A DNA stretch of 64,000 nt, taken from Cytophaga aurantiaca DSM 3654 (GTDB lineage Bacteria > Bacteroidota > Bacteroidia > Cytophagales > Cytophagaceae). The stretch covers positions 3,144-67,143 of the forward strand of contig NZ_KB903662.1 of assembly GCF_000379725.1 (NCBI RefSeq), written 5' to 3'. A program made the position numbers and the translations under genes. Each line of letters starts with the position of its first letter. The stretch's first letter is position 1. The notes beneath the pieces are model-generated. The model was not told where the DNA came from. It was given only the letters and a program-made list of their open reading frames with translations, and did not search any database. Positions 42,935-50,535 of this stretch are shown piece by piece.

Positions 42935-42972
42935 GCGTTCTTTGCGTTTTAAACTTTGCGACCTTTGCGGTT
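42935..42972. repeat. GCGTTCTTTGCG repeat, copy 1
   Basis: GCGTTCTTTGCGTTTTAAAC is followed by TTTGCGACCTTTGCGGTT. A longer inverted arrangement of the same words lies at 58548-58645. No gene uses it. Confidence 0.65.
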
Positions 42973-43048
42973 AATTTTAATATCTTTATCAATCACCGTC
43001 ATCAATACGAACGGAATATTCTTTACATTCTACTAAATAAAATTTTAT

Positions 43049-43330
43049 ATGAATATTAATCACATAAAAGACGAGAAATGCGGATGTTTTATCGCTACTG
43101 AAAACGCTGATGAAGTAGGACGAATAACATATGTGATGTCAGGAGAAACGAAGTTGGTAATTGAGCATACTGTCGTGAATCCATCCTATGAAGGACATGG
43201 GTTAGGTAAAAAGCTTGTTTTTACCGTTGTGGATTATGCCAGAGCAAACAACATTAAGATCCTCCCTGTGTGTACCTTTGCTAAAGCGGTATTTGATAAA
43301 ACACCTGAAATTAAGGATGTGCTGTTTTAA
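43049..43330 (+). CDS. GNAT family N-acetyltransferase (YjdJ-like)
   Basis: A 93-residue short GNAT-fold protein. The acetyl-CoA-binding stretch is EHTVVNPSYEGHGLGKKLVF (motif A, here EGHGLGKKL), followed by DYARANNIKILPVCTFAKAV. The N-terminal half has ENADEVGRITYVMSGETKLV. This matches the small YjdJ-type domain. The substrate is unknown. It is followed 77 bases later by the MiaE-like gene, and a repeat and possible promoter separate it from the antiporter. Confidence 0.85.
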   Translation: MNINHIKDEKCGCFIATENADEVGRITYVMSGETKLVIEHTVVNPSYEGHGLGKKLVFTVVDYARANNIKILPVCTFAKAVFDKTPEIKDVLF

Positions 43331-43377
43331 TTTCCGTTATACACGGAACTTCTGATTTCAGGCTTCCGCATTTTTTG

Positions 43378-43385
43378 TATCTTTG
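43378..43385 (+). promoter_or_regulatory. Candidate -7 box (TATCTTTG)
   Basis: TATCTTTG lies 22 bases before the ATG at 43408. It fits TAnnTTTG, but no matching TTG is seen at -33. Transcription would begin near 43392, leaving a leader of about 16 bases. Confidence 0.4.
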
Positions 43386-43407
43386 CAGCGTATTTAATAA
43401 CATCTCT

Positions 43408-43989
43408 ATGTTAGGACTGAAATTACCAACGGACCCGCGTTGGGTTGAAATTGTAGAATCAAATATCCCCGAAATATTAACGGATCACGCGTACTGTGAG
43501 CAGAAGGCTACGACCAATGCCATGTACATTGTGATTAACTTTCCGGAATATACTGAGTTGGTAAGTGACATGATTGACCTGGCACAGGAAGAGTTGCAGC
43601 ATTTTAAAATGGTGCATGACATCATAAAAAAACGCGGATTGGTTTTAGGTCGTGAGCGTAAAGATCCGTACGCAGGTGATATCTATGCATTCATGCGTAA
43701 AGGTCATATCCGAAAATTTGTATTGATTGATCGTTTGTTATTTTCTGCATTGATTGAAGCACGCAGCTGCGAACGTTTCAGATTGCTGAGCGAACAGATC
43801 AACGATGAAGAATTAAAAACATTCTACCGTGAACTGATGATCAGCGAAGCAACGCATTATACAACATTTATCAACTATGCCCGCAAATACAGTGAAGGCG
43901 AAGACATTGATAAACGCTGGCAGGAATTTTTGGACTACGAAGCAACAGTGATTGCGAAGTATGGCGATAGCGCGACGATGCACGGGTAA
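43408..43989 (+). CDS. tRNA-(ms2io6A)-hydroxylase, MiaE-like
   Basis: A 193-residue diiron ferritin-like protein. It probably hydroxylates the isopentenyl side chain of 2-methylthio-N6-isopentenyladenosine at tRNA position 37. Metal-ligand helices: DHAYCEQKATTNAMYIVIN near residue 27, AQEELQHFKMVHDIIKKRG near 61 (E..H), EARSCERFRLLSEQI near 115, and SEATHYTTFINYARKY near 143 (E..H). I start at the ATG at 43408; an upstream in-frame ATG at 43375 would overlap the promoter. Enzyme assignment is by family; other tRNA modification genes here are mnmD only. Confidence 0.85.
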   Translation: MLGLKLPTDPRWVEIVESNIPEILTDHAYCEQKATTNAMYIVINFPEYTELVSDMIDLAQEELQHFKMVHDIIKKRGLVLGRERKDPYAGDIYAFMRKGHIRKFVLIDRLLFSALIEARSCERFRLLSEQINDEELKTFYRELMISEATHYTTFINYARKYSEGEDIDKRWQEFLDYEATVIAKYGDSATMHG

Positions 43990-44133
43990 CGTACTAGGTT
44001 TGAAGTTTTAAGTTCTAAGAGCTCGATAAGTTATCTTTGATTTAAATTGAATCTTACCTAAAGAAATGGTTCTTAAAACGTAATACCTATAACATATTGC
44101 CTTCTTAAAACTTATTACTTAAAACATATTACA

Positions 44134-45333
44134 TTGAAAAAAGTTGCAATCATCGGTGGCGGCCCATCAGCACTCATGCTTGCAGCAATGTTGGATGAGA
44201 AGAAATACGCAGTTCATATCTACGAAAAGAATGCAGCTGTCGGACGGAAATTTTTAGTGGCAGGTGACGGCGGTTTTAATCTTACACATTCGGAATCGAT
44301 TGATTTATTTGTTGCACGCTATACGCCGAATAATTTTTTAGAAGAAGCACTGCGAGCATTTACAAATCAGAATCTATGTGATTGGTTAAAGAATATCGGC
44401 ATTGAAACATATACGGGTTCCAGCAAACGTATTTTTCCTGTGAAAGGTATAAAGCCTATTGAAGTGTTGAATGCTTTTCTTAAAAAACTAACAGAAAAAA
44501 ATGTTCAGATTCATACACTTCATGAATGGAAGGGATGGAATGAAAAGAATCAAATCGTTTTTCAAAATAAGAAAGAAAATATTCATGTAGATGCGGATAT
44601 GATTGTATTTGCATTGGGTGGTGCAAGCTGGAGTGTAACAGGTTCAGATGGAACATGGCTGAATTTATTTCAGAAGAAAGGAATAGATGTTGTTCCTTTT
44701 CAAGCTTCGAATTGCGGATACACTATACAATGGCCGGATGTATTTATAGAAAAGCAGGAGGGGAAATGGTTGAAAAATATTTCAGTTGTTTGCGGAGATA
44801 AACAGAAGCAAGGTGAGCTGGTTATTACAAAATCAGGGATCGAAGGAGGAGCAATTTATGCATTGAGTCCTGAAATACGTAAGCAATTGTCTCAAAAGAA
44901 TGTAGCTGAAATTGCAATTGATTTTAAACCAACTTTTTCAAAAGAAGATCTTGTTCAAAAACTCTCTGCTAAATCAAAAAAATCTGTTACAGAAATTTTA
45001 GGTAAAGAAATTAATTTATCGGATGTGCAGATTACTATGTTAAAAGTATTTCTTTCAAAAGAAGATTTTATAGCTGTCGATAAACTTGCAGAATATATTA
45101 AACATTTTCCTTTATCTATAACAGGTAGAGTACCGATAGATGAAGCAATTTCAACCGTTGGTGGAATTCCCTTAACGGAAGTAGATGAAAATTTTCAACT
45201 GAAAAAAATACCGAATCAGTATGTGCTTGGTGAAATGCTGGATTGGGACGCACCTACCGGCGGATACTTATTGCAGGGATGTTTTAGCATGGGAGCGTGG
45301 GTTGCAGGAAAAGTGAATGGGGCACACGATTAA
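44134..45333 (+). CDS. HI0933-family NAD(P)/FAD-dependent oxidoreductase
   Basis: A 399-residue flavoprotein of the HI0933/BaiN family. The FAD-binding loop is KKVAIIGGGPSALMLAAMLD at the N-terminus. KFLVAGDGGFNLTHSE near residue 46 is the family's G.GrcN.T.. motif, here GGFNLTH. The late segment EMLDWDAPTGGYLLQGCFSM near residue 370 matches G..ld.dg.tGGYnlq.a.s.G. The start is a TTG at 44134; there is no ATG that keeps the FAD loop whole. Its substrate is unknown. The methyltransferase gene follows 53 bases later. Confidence 0.9.
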   Translation: MKKVAIIGGGPSALMLAAMLDEKKYAVHIYEKNAAVGRKFLVAGDGGFNLTHSESIDLFVARYTPNNFLEEALRAFTNQNLCDWLKNIGIETYTGSSKRIFPVKGIKPIEVLNAFLKKLTEKNVQIHTLHEWKGWNEKNQIVFQNKKENIHVDADMIVFALGGASWSVTGSDGTWLNLFQKKGIDVVPFQASNCGYTIQWPDVFIEKQEGKWLKNISVVCGDKQKQGELVITKSGIEGGAIYALSPEIRKQLSQKNVAEIAIDFKPTFSKEDLVQKLSAKSKKSVTEILGKEINLSDVQITMLKVFLSKEDFIAVDKLAEYIKHFPLSITGRVPIDEAISTVGGIPLTEVDENFQLKKIPNQYVLGEMLDWDAPTGGYLLQGCFSMGAWVAGKVNGAHD

Positions 45334-45386
45334 CTCACGAATATAATTAAGTGAAATAAGTTTTAGAGAGTATTGTATTATAACGC

Positions 45387-46037
45387 ATGGAAGAAGAACA
45401 ATTAAAAGCATTGGCATCACAGCTTAGACAGCCTCATGGAAGCAAAGGTGCTGAGATGGGCGATCTGATGAACGAGTCAAACGGTAACATGACACGTCAA
45501 ACGATCAACAGTCTGGATATACAGGATGGCGAAGAATTGTTGGAGTTGGGGCATGGAAACTGCGCGCATTTGTCGTATATATTGGATCGTTCTAAAGCAA
45601 TGTATTATGGATTGGAAATTTCGGAATTGATGCATACGGAAGCGAAGCAGATCAATAAAGGTTTTATAGAAAAGAACCGCGCATTCTTTTTCATGTACGA
45701 TGGAATAGAGATTCCTTTTGGTGAAAATTACTTTGATAAGGTATTTACCGTAAATACGCTTTATTTTTGGGACGAACCTGAAAAAATGCTGAATAGCATT
45801 TATAAAGTACTGAAGCCTGGAGGCGTCTTTAGTATTGGCTTCGCGCAGAAATCATTTATGGGGCAATTGCCTTTTACGAAGTTTGGCTTTACGTTGTATG
45901 ATACGGATGAAGCAGAAGCGCTGGTTGCTAAAACAGAATTTAAAATATTAAAAACAGAAACGCAGGTAGAACGCATTAAAGGTAAGATAGGCGGATTGAT
46001 TGATCGGGAGTTTACGATACTTACTCTGATAAAGTAA
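45387..46037 (+). CDS. Class I SAM-dependent methyltransferase
   Basis: A 216-residue methyltransferase with a Methyltransf_11-like core. Motif I is EELLELGHGNCAHLSYILD near residue 50 (E.G.GnG in relaxed form), motif II GIEIPFGENYFDKVFTVNTL near 112, followed by YFWDEPEKMLNSIYKVLKPG and VFSIGFAQKS. The N-terminal 40 residues (QLRQPHGSKGAEMGDLMNES) resemble the start of several Bacteroidota methyltransferases of unknown substrate. It is followed by an intrinsic terminator, so it ends the transcription unit with the flavoprotein gene. Confidence 0.85.
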   Translation: MEEEQLKALASQLRQPHGSKGAEMGDLMNESNGNMTRQTINSLDIQDGEELLELGHGNCAHLSYILDRSKAMYYGLEISELMHTEAKQINKGFIEKNRAFFFMYDGIEIPFGENYFDKVFTVNTLYFWDEPEKMLNSIYKVLKPGGVFSIGFAQKSFMGQLPFTKFGFTLYDTDEAEALVAKTEFKILKTETQVERIKGKIGGLIDREFTILTLIK

Positions 46038-46039
46038 TT

Positions 46040-46085
46040 CAATAAAAAAGCTCTGAGATAATTTACCTTAGAGCTTTTTTATTGA
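46040..46085 (+). terminator. Intrinsic terminator of the methyltransferase gene
   Basis: CAATAAAAAAGCTCTGAG pairs with CTTAGAGCTTTTTTATTG with about one mismatch around ATAATTTAC. It lies directly after the stop and would work in both directions. Confidence 0.88.
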
Positions 46086-46120
46086 ATGTCTATTATTTTT
46101 TATAGATCAACCCTTATATT

Positions 46121-46171
46121 ATTAAAACTGCTCAAAATAAATTGATACAAATTATTTTGAGCAATTTTAAT
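46121..46171. repeat. Long hairpin, 20-bp arms
   Basis: ATTAAAACTGCTCAAAATAA and TTATTTTGAGCAATTTTAAT pair at 19 of 20 positions around an 11-base loop. It lies in the 395-bp gap that holds the composite element, with no gene of its own. Confidence 0.7.
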
Positions 46172-46195
46172 ACACATTGCAGTAGATACTATGTT

Positions 46196-46348
46196 ATGAC
46201 CCCAGTCGGGGTCATATGTTTATAGCCTGTCGGATTTAAACAAACTACGCACAATACCGAAGGTATTCCTTAGAAAAGAACACCTTCGGTATTGTGCGTA
46301 GTAAAACTAATTTGTTTATGCTATAAACATGCGACCCCGCTGGGGTCG
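46196..46348. repeat. 153-bp composite inverted element
   Basis: Both ends carry self-pairing GACCCC hairpins (ATGACCCC/GGGGTCAT and CGACCCC/GGGGTCG). Inside them are ATGTTTATAGC and GCTATAAACAT. The centre has a perfect 20-base inverted repeat (CTACGCACAATACCGAAGGT and its complement) around a 17-base loop. The whole folds into a long stem with hairpin caps, between convergent genes. Confidence 0.75.
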
Positions 46349-46432
46349 TTCTGAGAAATAATTTTCAATTGATCTAATTCTTAATTAAGAGGATTAGAAA
46401 AACAATAATATTTATCAAGATAGATATGCTGC

Positions 46433-47470
46433 TTATTTTTTAGGAATCTGTTTGTCTAAAAACGCATTCGTTGCTTCGTTCCACTCATTAATTAATTTTG
46501 CACGTTTTGTATTCAGCTCTGTGTTTTTTGTATTGTAAGTAGCAACAGATGCATTGTACTTGGCTGCAGCTGCATTGTATTGATCCGCTTCTTCTTTCGT
46601 TACAGTTCCTTTGCCTTTTGCATCGATTACTTTTTTGATTTTTTCGAAATTCTCTTTTGCAAGAAAGAAATCCAACTGACCTTGAATTTGATTGTTTGCT
46701 TCGTCCTGATAGAAGTTCAATAAATTTCTTAATGCAACTTCCAGGGTTCCATCTCCTTTATAAGAAGGAATTGTATCCAATGATTTTAAACCTTCTTTTG
46801 ATGTCTGTATTAGAGCAGTTCTGCTTTGTTGAACCTGACTGATATTGCCTGCAGAAAGTGCTTGTATCATCTGCTGTTCCTGGAAAGAGCTTCTGAAAAG
46901 AAGTAAGTTCATATCACTTTGGAACTTCATTACTTTGCTTGCGATTCTAAGCATTTTATCTTTGCTATCTTCTGTGCTTGGAGCCATGGTGATGTTGTTT
47001 TCAGCAGCAAATGCATTTACTTGGTCATTTACCATGTCAGAACCTTTGCTTATTTTTTGATTCGCAATTTCCTGTGCTGTTACATAAGCCTCCATTAGAT
47101 CATACGATTGCTCGGCGATGGCTTCCATATCCATAATCTTTGCATAGTCGTTTGCCATAACGTTGTATGAAAGATTTAAATACGAGATCAACGAGTCGCG
47201 CAGCGTTGTTTTTCCATTGTATCCTTTCATTTTTGCAATCTTAGTTTTAGAAGCCTTTAAAATGTTCAGCACTTCTTGTCTTTTGGATTCAGCTTTCTTA
47301 GCACTTTTTCCATGGGCAACCTGATTGATGTAATCAAAGTATCCGTTTTTAATTGTACCAAATTCAGAAGTCATGCTATTTAAATATTCTACAGCGGTCT
47401 GAGAAAAAGAAGTAGCAGTGGAAATGAAAAATAGTGCCAGTAAGGCAACACATTTGATTGAAGATTTCAT
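46433..47470 (-). CDS. Secreted helical hypothetical protein
   Basis: A 345-residue protein with signal peptide MKSSIKCVALLALFFISTAT. The mature part is almost entirely helical, with Ala/Lys/Glu/Gln-rich segments (QVAHGKSAKKAESKRQEVLN, TSKEGLKSLDTIPSYKGDGT) and a C-terminal coiled-coil stretch around 300-330 (NAAAAKYNASVATYNTKNTE). It resembles a family annotated in other Bacteroidota and Leptospira as LIC11966-type surface protein, from memory. It is separated from the upstream Prc protease gene by only 3 bases, so the two are cotranscribed and may act together in the periplasm. Confidence 0.72.
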   Translation of the reverse strand: MKSSIKCVALLALFFISTATSFSQTAVEYLNSMTSEFGTIKNGYFDYINQVAHGKSAKKAESKRQEVLNILKASKTKIAKMKGYNGKTTLRDSLISYLNLSYNVMANDYAKIMDMEAIAEQSYDLMEAYVTAQEIANQKISKGSDMVNDQVNAFAAENNITMAPSTEDSKDKMLRIASKVMKFQSDMNLLLFRSSFQEQQMIQALSAGNISQVQQSRTALIQTSKEGLKSLDTIPSYKGDGTLEVALRNLLNFYQDEANNQIQGQLDFFLAKENFEKIKKVIDAKGKGTVTKEEADQYNAAAAKYNASVATYNTKNTELNTKRAKLINEWNEATNAFLDKQIPKK

Positions 47471-47473
47471 ATT

Positions 47474-49594
47474 TTATTTTTGTTTAAGGTTAATAAAGTC
47501 ACACATGATATCATAGGTTTGCTGCAAGATCAGATCTGTTTTCAACTCTTCTAAATAGCTTGTGTAAAGTTTTTTATAGTTGGCATCGTATGTTAAGAAG
47601 TCGCTCTCCAATCGATTGTAATACACGTCAAAACCTGTTCGATTATAGGTTGCTGCAGCATATTCTTTTTCAGATTCTTTTTTGAATTTATTCATATCAC
47701 TCCAGAATCCGGCAACTGTTAAATGCATGACAATGTCATCATTTTGTGTTCTGTGTAATGAATCCGAAACCTGGGTCAGATAGTTATATCGTTTGTTTTC
47801 GTTTATGCGTATTGTGTTCTTGTCACTTAAGGCTGCAACAGGCAGTGCTGGAGGGAATGCGAAAATCGCTTTTTTAGCAATCGAATCTCCTATGATGTAA
47901 AATGGTTCTTTATTTTCTTTTTCTGAAAGAACTTCTAAATAAGGTAATGTGATATCGGGTGTTACACCCTTTCCCTGATAGCTGATTCCTGTAGTTCTGT
48001 ATAGTTTTATTTGAGTAAGCTTGGCTATACCCATATTGTCTGTTGAAGAAAATTTGCTATAAGATACCGTTGTATCTAATGGCGCGAAGCCCTGGCCTGT
48101 AGCTTTGCCATAGGTTTGTTGGCCTACAATAATTGCTCTATGGTTATCTTGCATCGCTGCGCTGAATATTTCAGATGCAGAAGCACTGTGCCCGTTTACC
48201 ATAATGCATAACGGTCCATCGTATACAGTTCCTCTGGCCATATCTTTTGTTAGCGTAGCTTTCTTTGTATTATCCAGAATGTAAAATAATGGTCCGATAT
48301 CAATAAACAAACTGGACATTCCGATTGCTTCATCAAGTGATCCGCCGCCGTTATAGCGTAAGTCTATGACCAATCCTTCTATACCTTCATTTTTTAATTT
48401 TAGAATTTCTTTAGATAATTCATTTGCGCAGCCCAAAGCATTTGGATTGTTTGCATCGCTGTAAAAGGAAGGGATGGAGATGTAGCCAATTTTTTTATCC
48501 GATTTTATGATATAACTTTTAACCGTATTGTTTTCAAATTTGATGGCTTCTTTTTTTAACTTAATCGTTTCAATCGAACCGTTTTCTTTTTTTATAGTCA
48601 GTTCTAATATTGTATATTTTTCGTTTTGCAATAAATTATTTGCCTCTCCATAGGTGAGAGAAGTAATATCCTGCGGCTGCTGATTCAGTTTTATTGCGGT
48701 TACCAGATCTCCGGTTTGAATGATATTTGCAAACCATGCCATGCTGCCCGGAGCAATGTATTCTATAGATAAATTTCCATAGTCCGTTTCCCCAAAGAAG
48801 ATGCCGAACGTCAGTACTTGAGATTGCAGGTGTTGAGAGAATTGTTTGAATGTATTGTAATCGTAATATTCTGTATGCGGATCGTATCGTTTACATATAG
48901 CATTCAGTAGCATGTCTTCAACTGTTGCATTAAAATCTATTGCCGGATCCAATAAAGCATTTATTTTTTTTAATTCTTTCGCAAAGATGATGGCGGCTGT
49001 TTTATTTTTATTGATCAGAAAATCTTTTGGTGCACTTATACTTTTTAGTTGCAACGTATCGAGTGTATAATAAGAAGCATTTAATACAAGGTATTTAATA
49101 AGACGCGACCATCGATTTGTTTTTTTCTCTTTGGATTCCAAAAAATCTCTTTTGCCGGAAGTGAAGGTGATAATTTCATTTTCAGTAAAACTCAATTCAG
49201 AATGAGAAAGCGTTTCTACTATAACCTGACTTTCTTTAACTCTCGTTTTATATAGATCGGCTATTGTAGCAACAAGCTTACATAGATCTTTAGAAGAAGT
49301 AGGTTTGATATTTTGAACTTGTGTTAATAACAGTTGTCTGTCGGATTCATAGAAATGGATTTTTCTATAATCCAATTCAGCTAAAAGCAGATCTATCGTT
49401 TGCTGTGCAACTTCTGTATTAAATTGAATCGGTGCAATGTGATTTTTTTGAAGCAATGTCCATAAGGCATCCATTTTTTTAGAGCATGAAGGCGTTTCCG
49501 TTTTCGGTGTGTTTTGTGCGTAAGTAAAAACAGATAAAAGGAGAGCCACAAATAAAGCGGACAGTCGGAATAGAGCCGAAAAGTAATGTCGCAT
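47474..49594 (-). CDS. C-terminal processing (tail-specific) protease, S41 family
   Basis: A 706-residue periplasmic protease of the Prc/Tsp type. A signal sequence ends near VFTYAQ. An N-terminal helical domain (about 35-235) follows, then a PDZ domain (about 250-340; SIEYIAPGSMAWFANIIQTG) and the S41 catalytic domain. The catalytic serine is in MVNGHSASASEIFSAAMQD near residue 466, and the lysine is in GQQTYGKATGQGF near 496. DLRYNGGGSLDEAIGMSSLF is conserved. A long C-terminal domain (about 560-706) is of the Prc DUF3340 type. Its partner may be the helical protein gene 3 bases downstream. Confidence 0.94.
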   Translation of the reverse strand: MRHYFSALFRLSALFVALLLSVFTYAQNTPKTETPSCSKKMDALWTLLQKNHIAPIQFNTEVAQQTIDLLLAELDYRKIHFYESDRQLLLTQVQNIKPTSSKDLCKLVATIADLYKTRVKESQVIVETLSHSELSFTENEIITFTSGKRDFLESKEKKTNRWSRLIKYLVLNASYYTLDTLQLKSISAPKDFLINKNKTAAIIFAKELKKINALLDPAIDFNATVEDMLLNAICKRYDPHTEYYDYNTFKQFSQHLQSQVLTFGIFFGETDYGNLSIEYIAPGSMAWFANIIQTGDLVTAIKLNQQPQDITSLTYGEANNLLQNEKYTILELTIKKENGSIETIKLKKEAIKFENNTVKSYIIKSDKKIGYISIPSFYSDANNPNALGCANELSKEILKLKNEGIEGLVIDLRYNGGGSLDEAIGMSSLFIDIGPLFYILDNTKKATLTKDMARGTVYDGPLCIMVNGHSASASEIFSAAMQDNHRAIIVGQQTYGKATGQGFAPLDTTVSYSKFSSTDNMGIAKLTQIKLYRTTGISYQGKGVTPDITLPYLEVLSEKENKEPFYIIGDSIAKKAIFAFPPALPVAALSDKNTIRINENKRYNYLTQVSDSLHRTQNDDIVMHLTVAGFWSDMNKFKKESEKEYAAATYNRTGFDVYYNRLESDFLTYDANYKKLYTSYLEELKTDLILQQTYDIMCDFINLKQK

Positions 49595-49822
49595 GCAGGG
49601 AAAGAAATCAATTAAAAGATTAGGGGTTGTATTGCTGAAAGGCTATTGAAATATATTTGAATGTTTAAATAGCCTCTTCAATACGAACATAGCAAAATCC
49701 TTCAGAAGAAAGAAAAAGTAAGCAGATTATTAATGTATTTTCTTGTGAAAACGGATCTTTTAAAAAATCATAAAAGAATCTGCCTTTCAAATTATTGTAA
49801 TTTAATGAAGAAATTGAATTAT

Positions 49823-49954
49823 TTACTTACAGCCTTGTGCACACGGTTTCTTTTCCGTCATTTGTCCATGGTATTGTCCGGGTGTTGAACTGGATCTGCA
49901 GCTGCTGAAAGCAAGCAATACTAAGCTGATGAATATAAGAAGTATTTTTTTCAT
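49823..49954 (-). CDS. Small lipoprotein, 43 residues
   Basis: Below normal gene-calling size, this open frame reads MKKILLIFISLVLLAFSSCR and then a 23-residue tail ending KKPCAQGCK. It has all parts of a lipoprotein signal: two lysines, a hydrophobic core and the lipobox AFSSC with acylated cysteine 19. Two more cysteines close the tail and could bind metal or pair. The ATG at 49954 fixes the start. Similar tiny lipoproteins are common in Bacteroidota; the function is unknown. It lies in the 397-bp gap between the Prc gene and the small membrane protein gene, both on the same strand. Confidence 0.7.
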   Translation of the reverse strand: MKKILLIFISLVLLAFSSCRSSSTPGQYHGQMTEKKPCAQGCK

Positions 49955-49991
49955 GAAACTATAACGTTACTTGCTTTTGTAATGATATGTG

Positions 49992-50312
49992 TTAACGAAT
50001 GAAATTTTTAAACCATTCCTGGAAGTATGGCCCAACATAGAAAACCGGTTTTTCCTCTTCTTTTAATGCACTTAACAGACCGATGATCCAGAGCACAAAA
50101 CAGCTGACTTCAAATGCCAAAAAAAGAATATTGATTCGGAAAAATCCCAGAATGATTGAACCGCCAATAAATAGCACCTGCAAGCCCAGGGTCTGACGTA
50201 AGTGGAAGCGTGCAATCGAGTCTTTGGTGTTATTGTCCAGGTATAATACGAAAGCAATGATCCATCCCAACAGTGGAATGTAAGAAAGAAGAGCTATATT
50301 TTTTCCGTTCAT
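49992..50312 (-). CDS. Small membrane protein, DUF4870/Tic20-like
   Basis: A 106-residue protein with three or four hydrophobic segments (about 5-22, 43-60, 62-82). The opening NGKNIALLSYIPLLGWIIAF and the following SIARFHLRQTLGLQVLFIGG match the pattern of the small DUF4870-like membrane family, in which a conserved FH..Q motif follows the first helix. Function is unknown. The start is the ATG at 50312. It is followed by the tiny lipoprotein on the same strand, which may be cotranscribed. Confidence 0.7.
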   Translation of the reverse strand: MNGKNIALLSYIPLLGWIIAFVLYLDNNTKDSIARFHLRQTLGLQVLFIGGSIILGFFRINILFLAFEVSCFVLWIIGLLSALKEEEKPVFYVGPYFQEWFKNFIR

Positions 50313-50389
50313 AAGATTTTGCAGCTAAGCACGATTAATTGATAGTGATGCAAATTTACAAAATCAGATGGATATTTTGTACAATCAAA

Positions 50390-50430
50390 ATCATCTAATA
50401 GAGAGTGTAGGGGGCACTCTCTAAGATGAT
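50390..50430. repeat. Hairpin in the gap before the small membrane protein
   Basis: ATCATCT..AGAGAGTG pairs with CACTCTCT.AGATGAT around TAGGGGG. It lacks a T-run, so it is a weak terminator at best. It lies between the anti-sigma-like gene and the small membrane protein gene. Confidence 0.55.
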
Positions 50431-50535
50431 GCTGTTGTTCCCATCTGCTAAAAAATCATTGTAAATGTGCAGATGGCTATGTAAAACCCCAACAACGACT
50501 ACACGAACATTCGAGTCGATCAGTAGTATCTGGTA

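Noticed and set aside
46196-46348. Insertion sequence remnant
   Set aside because: No open frame or transposase fragment lies between the inverted repeats. I keep it as a non-coding element only.
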